Positions 1 to 4,360 of a stretch of 6,591 bases of DNA are shown here, in pieces. Each line of letters starts with the position of its first letter. Position 1 is the first letter of the stretch. The translations under genes were made by a program, and so were the position numbers. Location: assembly GCA_003165095.1 (NCBI GenBank), contig PLSH01000336.1:190-6780 (forward strand), written 5' to 3'. The notes beneath the pieces were generated by a model. The model saw only the letters and a program-made list of their open reading frames with translations. It was not told the origin of the DNA and searched no databases. This DNA is from Acidobacteriaceae bacterium. Lineage in GTDB: Bacteria > Acidobacteriota > Terriglobia > Terriglobales > Acidobacteriaceae.

Positions 1-24
1 TGCTGACCCGCTGACTCGCTGACT
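1..24. repeat. 8-bp-period tandem repeat in exopolyphosphatase gene
   Basis: GCTGAC occurs at 2-7, 10-15 and 18-23 with an exact period of 8 bases, inside the minus-strand exopolyphosphatase gene. It encodes part of the Ala/Gly/Lys/Ser-rich linker just after the ATSGTAAAL motif. The period is not a multiple of three, so gain or loss of a unit would shift the frame. Only three units are visible and the array is cut by the window edge. Confidence 0.5.
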
Positions 25-703
25 TTCCGGCCTTTGCCCCCGCCGCGCATGCATCGGCCAGCGCCGCCGCCGTGCCTGAAGTGGCAATCACCAGCGGAAC
101 CCTCCCCGGCTGAATCTTGCGCAGCGCCCGCCGCAGTTCCCGCTGAATCAACTGCCGCATCCGCGCCAGCCCCTCCCTGGGCGCCGGGTCGGCCGTCAAA
201 AACTGCTCCGTGAGCCGCACCGCGCCCAGCGGCAGGCTGATCGTCTCCCTGATCCGCTTGTGCTCTGAGAGCGTAATCTCGCAGCTGCCGCCGCCCAGGT
301 CCAGCAGCAGCACCCGGCCGCCCGCGCCCGGCTCGCCGCCGATCACCCCCAGGTGGATCAGCCGCCCTTCTTCGAGCCCGGAAATGATCTCCATGTTCCA
401 GCCGGTCTCCGCCTTCACCCACGCCTGAAAAGCCGCGCCGTTGCGCGCATCGCGCATCGCTGAAGTGGCCACCACCCGAATCTGGTCAACCCCGTGCGAC
501 TGCACCGCCCGCTGAAACCGCTTCAGCGCCCGAAGCGTCAGCGCCATCGCCTCCGGTGACACCAGCCCCGACTCGAATACGCTCGCCCCCAGCCGCGTCA
601 CCTCGCGGTCTTCCGCCAGCGTCTTCAACTGGTGCGACACAACTTTGGCAATCTTCAACCTGCATGAGTTGGACCCGATATCGATAGCGGCAAACGTAGG
701 CAT
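1..703 (-). CDS. Ppx/GppA-family exopolyphosphatase, N-terminal part (3' end beyond window)
   Basis: Hydrolyses terminal phosphates of polyphosphate (Ppx) and/or pppGpp (GppA); the sequence cannot separate the two. The 234 visible residues follow the ASKHA-fold family order: DIGSNS phosphate-binding loop (8-13), ATSAMRDARN (79-88), SGLEEGR with the paired glutamates 111-112 where the family's catalytic Glu lies, DLGGGSCE second phosphate loop (135-142), LPLGAVRL (157-164) and VIATSGTAAAL (205-215). This covers roughly the two N-terminal actin-like subdomains; the C-terminal part lies outside. The ATG at 703 is fixed by an in-frame TAA three codons upstream and by the family's usual distance to DIGSNS. 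A GGAG lies about 16 bases upstream, too far to be a good ribosome site. Position 14 is Cys in the GSNSxRL motif, a minor departure. It follows the Ig-like protein gene on the same strand after a 113-base gap, so co-transcription is possible but a functional link is not implied. Family assignment is very secure. Confidence 0.95.
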   Translation of the reverse strand, partial: MPTFAAIDIGSNSCRLKIAKVVSHQLKTLAEDREVTRLGASVFESGLVSPEAMALTLRALKRFQRAVQSHGVDQIRVVATSAMRDARNGAAFQAWVKAETGWNMEIISGLEEGRLIHLGVIGGEPGAGGRVLLLDLGGGSCEITLSEHKRIRETISLPLGAVRLTEQFLTADPAPREGLARMRQLIQRELRRALRKIQPGRVPLVIATSGTAAALADACAAGAKAGKSASQRVS

Positions 704-816
704 GATGGTTTATCAAACGCTCCAGGCGAAAAGTTGTGACCCCTCGGCCAAGATACACGATCGCCACCGCACCGATATTTGGAACACAGCACGGTTTCAA
801 ACGTCGAGCCCGCGTC

Positions 817-1458
817 TCACGGGCACGAATCGCAACTCACCGTCACCGAAATTGTCGTGCTCGCCGAACTAATAGGCACGGTAACTGAATTCCCGGAAAT
901 GGTGTACGTATATGTGCCCGGCGACATGGCCAATCCGCCTCGGCCCAGGCAACCGGCAATCCCGGCCAGTGACGCCAGGCAGATTGCTCCAGCCACCATC
1001 GCCAGTCTCCGGTCGAGAATCCTCCGCATGCGCAAGCCCAGCAAACCCAGGCCCGCCAATACGCCCGCCACATACGGCATGGGACGCGGCGGACCCGGCG
1101 GCCCGCCTTGCAATTTCGCCGAGGAAGTAACGGACGACGGAGGAGTGAAACTCATTGATCCGCTCACCGAACCGTTTGCCGGAAGCGCCTCTTCCACCGG
1201 ACTTCCGCAAACCGGAAGCAACAGATCCGAAAGAAGGTTGCCATCGGGGCCGCTGCAAGTCACGTATACCGTGCCCGCATATCCACCCACCGAAGTCACC
1301 GTGAACTGGCTCGTCCCGCTCCCCTGGCCAGACACACTCACGTTGCCGGCCTTGATGGTGAAGCCGGGCGTGGCCGCCTGCAGCCCTTGCGCAGTTGCTA
1401 TTCCAATGCAGAGCGCAAAAGAGAGTCTCATCAAAGATTCCGGACCGAAAGCTCGCAT
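817..1458 (-). CDS. Small secreted/membrane-anchored Ig-like domain protein with internal membrane hairpin
   Basis: Exact function unknown. The 213 residues read as: a Sec-type signal peptide (hydrophobic core about 11-27, ending AQGLQA); a Ser/Thr/Gly-rich beta-sandwich-like segment (about 30-115) with SVSGQGSGTSQFTVTSVGGY and a possible C68-C84 disulfide; a proline linker GGPPGPPRPMP (118-128); a short hydrophobic span (about 129-142); a basic loop RMRRILDRR (143-151); a second hydrophobic span (152-172) ending in lipobox-like IAGC (167-170); and a C-terminal beta-rich tail with PGTYTYTISGN and the closing pair C209/C212. The predicted topology puts the basic loop in the cytoplasm and both beta-rich parts outside. 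From memory, acidobacterial Ig-like repeat proteins often end in this linker-span-basic-span-beta pattern; this is a compact version with one Ig unit. The ATG at 1458 is chosen because GAAGGGG lies 7 bases upstream; the ATG at residue 10 is an alternative giving a shorter signal peptide. The gene is divergent from the glycosyltransferase at 1785. Coding status is good, role unknown. Confidence 0.8.
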   Translation of the reverse strand: MRAFGPESLMRLSFALCIGIATAQGLQAATPGFTIKAGNVSVSGQGSGTSQFTVTSVGGYAGTVYVTCSGPDGNLLSDLLLPVCGSPVEEALPANGSVSGSMSFTPPSSVTSSAKLQGGPPGPPRPMPYVAGVLAGLGLLGLRMRRILDRRLAMVAGAICLASLAGIAGCLGRGGLAMSPGTYTYTISGNSVTVPISSASTTISVTVSCDSCP

Positions 1459-1465
1459 CGCACCG

Positions 1466-1472
1466 CCCCTTC
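1466..1472 (-). promoter_or_regulatory. Ribosome binding site deciding the start of the Ig-like protein gene
   Basis: GAAGGGG, read on the minus strand, lies 7 bases before the ATG at 1458. It is the only clear Shine-Dalgarno-like site in front of any gene in the window, and it favours ATG 1458 over the internal ATG at residue 10. Confidence 0.6.
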
Positions 1473-1496
1473 AACCAAAGAGTCCAGTTTTCTTCA

Positions 1497-1523
1497 ATTC
1501 TAAGCGATCCATCGTTGGTTCAA
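1497..1523 (-). promoter_or_regulatory. Possible promoter of the Ig-like protein gene
   Basis: On the minus strand TTGAAC (1523-1518) and TAGAAT (1502-1497) resemble -35 and -10 boxes. The spacer is only 15 bases, shorter than usual. It would give a leader of about 30 bases containing the GAAGGGG site, which is sensible, but the short spacer keeps this tentative. Confidence 0.3.
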
Positions 1524-1582
1524 CCCCGTTGTTATCCATGTCTCGATAGCAAATATCGCCGTGACCAACCACACAGACACGC

Positions 1583-1699
1583 ATGATCGCCCGCAACAAA
1601 AGCCCTCGGCCCGCGCTGTCTGGGTGCTTTTTTTCCGTTATTCTCCTCGCGGGTTGCTTTGCGCCCTTGATTACTCCCCCGCTGCGGTTGGCTAAATAA
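1583..1699 (+). CDS. Possible 38-residue small lipoprotein
   Basis: Not a recognised family. ATG at 1583 to TAA at 1697-1699 encodes a basic N-terminus (MIARNKSPRP), a hydrophobic stretch with FFSVILLAGC, and a short tail. LAGC at residues 22-25 is a textbook lipobox, so signal peptidase II would leave a lipidated mature peptide of 14 residues starting at Cys25. Very small lipoproteins of the entericidin type share this general build, but I see no specific similarity. Against it: there is no Shine-Dalgarno upstream, no convincing promoter, and 117 bases is short enough to be open by chance. It sits upstream of and co-directional with the glycosyltransferase at 1785, 85 bases away. It could equally be a remnant of a longer gene or non-coding leader sequence. 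Confidence 0.3.
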   Translation: MIARNKSPRPALSGCFFSVILLAGCFAPLITPPLRLAK

Positions 1700-1769
1700 A
1701 TCTACGAACTCTTAATGGATTACCGTGAGACGGCGTAATCGAGTGACGAAAATACTGGTGAAATACGAA

Positions 1770-1778
1770 TGGTAAAAT
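1770..1778 (+). promoter_or_regulatory. Extended -10 element directly before the family-39-like gene
   Basis: TGGTAAAAT matches the extended -10 pattern TGnTAnnnT. It ends 6 bases before the ATG at 1785, so transcription would begin at or within a base or two of the start codon, giving a leaderless message. No -35 box stands at the normal distance, which an extended -10 does not require. No Shine-Dalgarno is present before the ATG, consistent with leaderless initiation. Confidence 0.45.
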
Positions 1779-1784
1779 CACGGG

Positions 1785-3104
1785 ATGGCTCCGACGGCTT
1801 CATTCAACCAAACCAAAGATAGGCCTGCCTCTAGCCGGCTGCTGATCCTGATGGTTCTCGTGGCTCTGGCGCTCCGCCTGGCCGCGATTCCACTCCCAAA
1901 TTTCGAAGACCTGATGGATGCCAACCATATTCACGCCTGGGAACCGGGCAACACGGCGAGGAATCTGCTGGCGGGGCGAGGCTTCGGCAGCACGCTGGAT
2001 TCCACACAGCGTTCTGCGATGATAGCCCCGGTCTACCCTCTGATTGTGGCCCTCGATTTTCGTATCTTCGGCGTTCACACCGCGCATTCGATTCTCGCCA
2101 TTCATGTCTTCGACTGTCTGATCAACTCGCTGGCCTGCATTCCGATTTTCCTGCTGGCGCGGCGGAGTTTTGGCGAGCGGGCGGCACGGTGGTCGGGGTG
2201 GGCATGGGCCATTTTCCCTTACGGAATTTATTTTTCGGCGGCCATGGCGTGGTCTACGCACCTGCTGCTGCTTTCCCTTTGCTGCCTGCTCTACCTGGCG
2301 CAGGATTTGGAGCAGTCTCCGCGGCTCGGACTGTGGGCCGGATTTGGCCTCCTGGCCGGGTTTGCGGGCCTGACCGAGCCCTCCGTGCTGGTGGTCGTTT
2401 CCTTTCTGCTCGCGCTTGCCTGCTGGCGCCTGGCCCGCGACGGCAAGCGCTGGTTCGTGCCTGGTTGCGTTGCCGGTGTGGTGATGATGGCTGCGCTTTC
2501 CCCCTGGATGATCCGCAACGCGCTGGCGTTTCATCGCTTCATTCCTATGCGCGACAACATGGGTCTGGAGCTGTGGATGGGCAACAACGGCGTCAGCCAT
2601 AGCCTCGACCAGACCAGCGACGATCTTCATCCCTTGCACGACATGGCCGAGCTGGCCGACTACAACCGCATGGGCGAACTCGCCTACATGGACCACAAGA
2701 TGCAACAGGCCAAGGCATTTATCAGCGCACATCCGGGCTTGTTCATATGGAAGTCTGTGCGCCGCGCGGTCTACGTGTGGACGGGTTTCTGGAGCCTTGA
2801 TCCCGCATACCGGGCGGGAGATCCCACCGAGCTGCCCAACGTTTTCTTCGCCACCAGCCTCACCCTGCTGGCCCTCGCCGGCCTATACTCCGCCTTGCGC
2901 GAGAAGCCATTTGAGGCCATCCGTTACGGCGGCGTACTCTTTCTTTTCCCCGTGATGTACTACTTCACACATCCGGAGCCATACCATTTGCGCCCGCTCG
3001 ATCCGATTATGGTTATTCTAGGCATCTACGCGATTCTGACATTGCGCGCGCGGATTAGAGAGGGCGCGGGCAAAGCTGCAGGTTCGGTGGCAGTGGCTGG
3101 GTAA
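1785..3104 (+). CDS. Family-39-like (GT-C) membrane glycosyltransferase
   Basis: Likely transfers a sugar from a polyprenyl-phosphate carrier to an acceptor on the outer face of the cytoplasmic membrane; substrate and acceptor are unknown. The 439 residues start with a short basic N-terminus and a first span (about 17-36). An extracytoplasmic loop follows with the acidic group E41/D42/D45, where GT-C enzymes keep catalytic carboxylates, then AWEPGNTARNLLAGRGFG (51-68) and APVYPL (81-86), typical of this class. Further spans run through about 100-245. PWMIRN (240-245) followed by RFIPMRDNMGLELWMGNN (251-268) is a strong signature of bacterial family-39-type transferases. A loop of about 60 residues leads to HPGLF (316-320) and C-terminal spans, with EPYHLRPLDPIMVIL (398-412) matching the usual RY-x-LP-x-PL closing motif. 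The ATG at 1785 is the only plausible start, since an in-frame TAA lies at 1773. There is no Shine-Dalgarno. It converges on the GT2 gene with a 31-base gap in which I see no terminator. The family is secure, the specificity is not. Confidence 0.9.
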   Translation: MAPTASFNQTKDRPASSRLLILMVLVALALRLAAIPLPNFEDLMDANHIHAWEPGNTARNLLAGRGFGSTLDSTQRSAMIAPVYPLIVALDFRIFGVHTAHSILAIHVFDCLINSLACIPIFLLARRSFGERAARWSGWAWAIFPYGIYFSAAMAWSTHLLLLSLCCLLYLAQDLEQSPRLGLWAGFGLLAGFAGLTEPSVLVVVSFLLALACWRLARDGKRWFVPGCVAGVVMMAALSPWMIRNALAFHRFIPMRDNMGLELWMGNNGVSHSLDQTSDDLHPLHDMAELADYNRMGELAYMDHKMQQAKAFISAHPGLFIWKSVRRAVYVWTGFWSLDPAYRAGDPTELPNVFFATSLTLLALAGLYSALREKPFEAIRYGGVLFLFPVMYYFTHPEPYHLRPLDPIMVILGIYAILTLRARIREGAGKAAGSVAVAG

Positions 3105-3135
3105 ACGGGACTGCTTGCTGAATCGGGTGAGTGAG

Positions 3136-3954
3136 CTATCGGGAGGCGCGCACGGGGGGTTGGGTGCGCCGATGCAGGCCGAATCTCGCCCAATAGAGCT
3201 TGGCTAACAGTCCTGCATATTCGCAGGCCACCTGAAAGGTAGCTTTGCTTGCACCGCGATCACGGCTCCTGAATTCGAATGGAACTTCTTTGATGGAGCC
3301 GACGCGGCCGCGAACCAAAACGTCAAGCAGCAATTTGAAGCCTGTTCGCTGAAATTCGATTTGATCGACGCATTCGCGGCGAACCAGGAAGAAACCCGAC
3401 GTCGGGTCTTTGGCCCGAATCTTCTTTCTCTGCACGGGCAATGCCACCCACAAAGCTGCGGCAGAGAGTAGTTTTCTGGCGGGATTCCAGTCACCCAGGC
3501 TGCCGCCTTCGGCGTACCGGCTGCCGATTGCCGCGTCGTGGCCTTCGAGAATTGCCGAGATCAGCGCAGGCAGCAATTCAGGAGGATGCTGAAGATCCGC
3601 ATCCATCTCGCCGAGGATTGTCGCGTCTGTGTTCTGCCAGCCGAGTAGCGTGGCCCCGGCTACGCCTTTCGCGCCTTTTCGCACGATCAGGCGCACGCGC
3701 GGATCTTCGAGGGCAATTGCGGATACAATTTCGCCGGTTCCGTCGTCGCTGTCATCATCGACAACGATTAATTCGTAGCGGATTCCCAGTGGATCGAGTA
3801 CCGAGCGCGTATGCTCAAGCACGCCGCGGATATTCGCAGCCTCGCGAAGGGTGGGAATGATCAGTGCCAGCTTTTCCGGCACGTTTCCTTCTGTTCCTGC
3901 CTCCGGCCGAGAATCCGATGCCAAGCCGTCCATCTGTGTGCAAGTTGAACTCAT
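3136..3954 (-). CDS. GT2 glycosyltransferase, polyprenyl (dolichyl)-phosphate mannose synthase-like
   Basis: Predicted to transfer mannose (or a related hexose) from a nucleotide sugar to polyprenyl phosphate at the cytoplasmic membrane face, supplying lipid-linked donor to GT-C enzymes such as the two flanking genes. In the 272-residue product the GT-A motifs appear in order: ALIIPTLREAANI (30-42), VVDDDSDDGT (64-73), the metal-binding DAD at 118-120 followed by LQHPPELLPAL, GSRYAEGG (144-151), WNPARKLLS (156-164), DPTSGFFLVRR (183-193) and EVPFEFRSRDRGASK (223-237). The DPTSGFF and WNxxRKxxS elements are characteristic of DPM1-type synthases. No C-terminal membrane spans are present, so it resembles soluble human DPM1 rather than membrane-anchored archaeal forms. 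A TTG at 4005 would add 17 residues, but it forms the first bases of a good -35 box, so ATG 3954 is preferred; ATG 3933 (residue 8) also remains possible. The N-terminal 28 residues look unstructured. Glucose or another sugar cannot be excluded as donor. Confidence 0.9.
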   Translation of the reverse strand: MSSTCTQMDGLASDSRPEAGTEGNVPEKLALIIPTLREAANIRGVLEHTRSVLDPLGIRYELIVVDDDSDDGTGEIVSAIALEDPRVRLIVRKGAKGVAGATLLGWQNTDATILGEMDADLQHPPELLPALISAILEGHDAAIGSRYAEGGSLGDWNPARKLLSAAALWVALPVQRKKIRAKDPTSGFFLVRRECVDQIEFQRTGFKLLLDVLVRGRVGSIKEVPFEFRSRDRGASKATFQVACEYAGLLAKLYWARFGLHRRTQPPVRASR

Positions 3955-3975
3955 TATGATTGTCGACCTGTCTAA

Positions 3976-4005
3976 ATTATGCAGGGTGGGCTTGGCTGAT
4001 GGCAA
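3976..4005 (-). promoter_or_regulatory. Sigma-70-type promoter of the GT2 gene
   Basis: On the minus strand TTGCCA (4005-4000) and CATAAT (3981-3976) each match the consensus at five of six positions, with an 18-base spacer. Transcription would start near 3969, leaving a leader of about 15 bases before ATG 3954. Its position rules against the longer reading frame starting with TTG at 4005, because that codon lies in the -35 box. A weak AGG about 11 bases before the ATG is the only Shine-Dalgarno-like sequence. Confidence 0.55.
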
Positions 4006-4076
4006 GTTTCAGGCATGCTCTTCCTGTTACCGGTAAGGATCGGAACCTCGTTTCTTCTTATTCCCCCACCGGCGTT

Positions 4077-4148
4077 GCCGACCCACGGGGAATGAAACTG
4101 TGCCCCATCCATCGGACGTCTTTGTTTTTGTCCGATGGGTGGGTCGGC
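4077..4148. repeat. Long interrupted inverted repeat (dispersed-repeat-like hairpin)
   Basis: CCCATCCATCGGAC (4104-4117) pairs with GTCCGATGGGTGGG (4130-4143) over 14 positions with a single G-T wobble, around a 12-base T-rich loop. A second arm, GCCGACCCAC (4077-4086), is an exact reverse complement of GTGGGTCGGC (4139-4148). It either extends the hairpin across an internal loop or competes for the same bases. No T-tract follows on either strand and no gene ends here, so a simple terminator is unlikely. The TGCCCCATCC...GATGGGTGGG theme resembles intergenic repeats I associate with Terriglobia genomes (from memory). Confidence 0.65.
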
Positions 4149-4329
4149 ATGAACCTGGGGACCCGTACTCATTTCTCAACAACTTACGAACTTATTTCTT
4201 TAGAGGACACGCCTTCAGCCGCGCAGTATGGGCTGGAGGATGAACGCGAGCTTCAACCCCTGCGGGATGCTCCTCACGTTGTTTGCCTTTGGGTACCGGC
4301 GCTGTCCTTAATCAACCCGCAGGCCCAGT

Positions 4330-4338
4330 TGCTATCAT
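4330..4338 (+). promoter_or_regulatory. Extended -10 element of the ArnT-like gene
   Basis: TGCTATCAT matches TGnTATAAT with one change in the hexamer and lies 22 bases before ATG 4361. The predicted start near 4345 leaves a leader of about 16 bases without a Shine-Dalgarno. No good -35 box is present at 16-18 bases, as is common for extended -10 promoters. It also argues against the TTG start at 4283, which lies upstream of it. Confidence 0.4.
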
Positions 4339-4360
4339 TAACCCAACGGCCTACTCAAAA

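Larger units (their letters stand above)
1459..1784. other. Divergent intergenic spacer
   Basis: This 326-base stretch separates the minus-strand Ig-like gene from the plus-strand glycosyltransferase. It holds a ribosome site and possible promoter for the left gene, a 38-codon lipoprotein-like ORF (1583-1699), and an extended -10 element for the right gene (1770-1778). From about 1700 to 1770 the sequence is noticeably more AT-rich than its neighbours, as expected of a promoter region. No RNA gene or long repeat is apparent. Confidence 0.6.
3955..4360. other. Divergent intergenic region with hairpin and two promoters
   Basis: This 406-base region separates the GT2 gene (minus) from the ArnT-like gene (plus). 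It holds the GT2 promoter (3976-4005), a perfect 10-base palindrome TTACCGGTAA (4027-4036), the long hairpin at 4077-4148, a GGGGACCC near-palindrome (4157-4164), and an extended -10 element (4330-4338). From about 4165 to 4325 I see no gene, RNA or clear repeat. Reading frames crossing it are short and lack family motifs or ribosome sites. Confidence 0.6.

Noticed and set aside
779..1549. Plus-strand open frame of 256 codons opposite the Ig-like gene
   Set aside because: No signal peptide, motif or ribosome site, whereas the minus-strand frame has a signal peptide, GAAGGGG site and membrane spans.
1598..1634. Terminator-like element: AAAAGC and GCTTTT arms followed by a run of seven Ts
   Set aside because: The arms are short, the loop is long, and no supported gene ends upstream of it on the plus strand; it also lies within the possible lipoprotein ORF.
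1800..2732. Minus-strand open frame of 310 codons opposite the first GT-C gene
   Set aside because: Gln/Arg/His-rich product with no motifs; the plus-strand frame carries recognisable glycosyltransferase signatures.
3148..3175. GCGCAC/GTGCGC inverted repeat near the end of the GT2 gene as a terminator
   Set aside because: It lies inside the coding sequence and lacks a following T-tract on either strand.
3972..4016. 14-codon leader peptide with AGGAAG ahead of its ATG, upstream of the GT2 gene
   Set aside because: Its start lies upstream of the predicted GT2 promoter, so it would not be on that transcript; no attenuator-like codon run is present.
4283..4360. 26-residue N-terminal extension of the ArnT-like protein from a TTG start
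   Set aside because: It has no ribosome site, is upstream of the likely promoter, and the extension is unlike an ArnT N-terminus, which begins shortly before the first membrane span.
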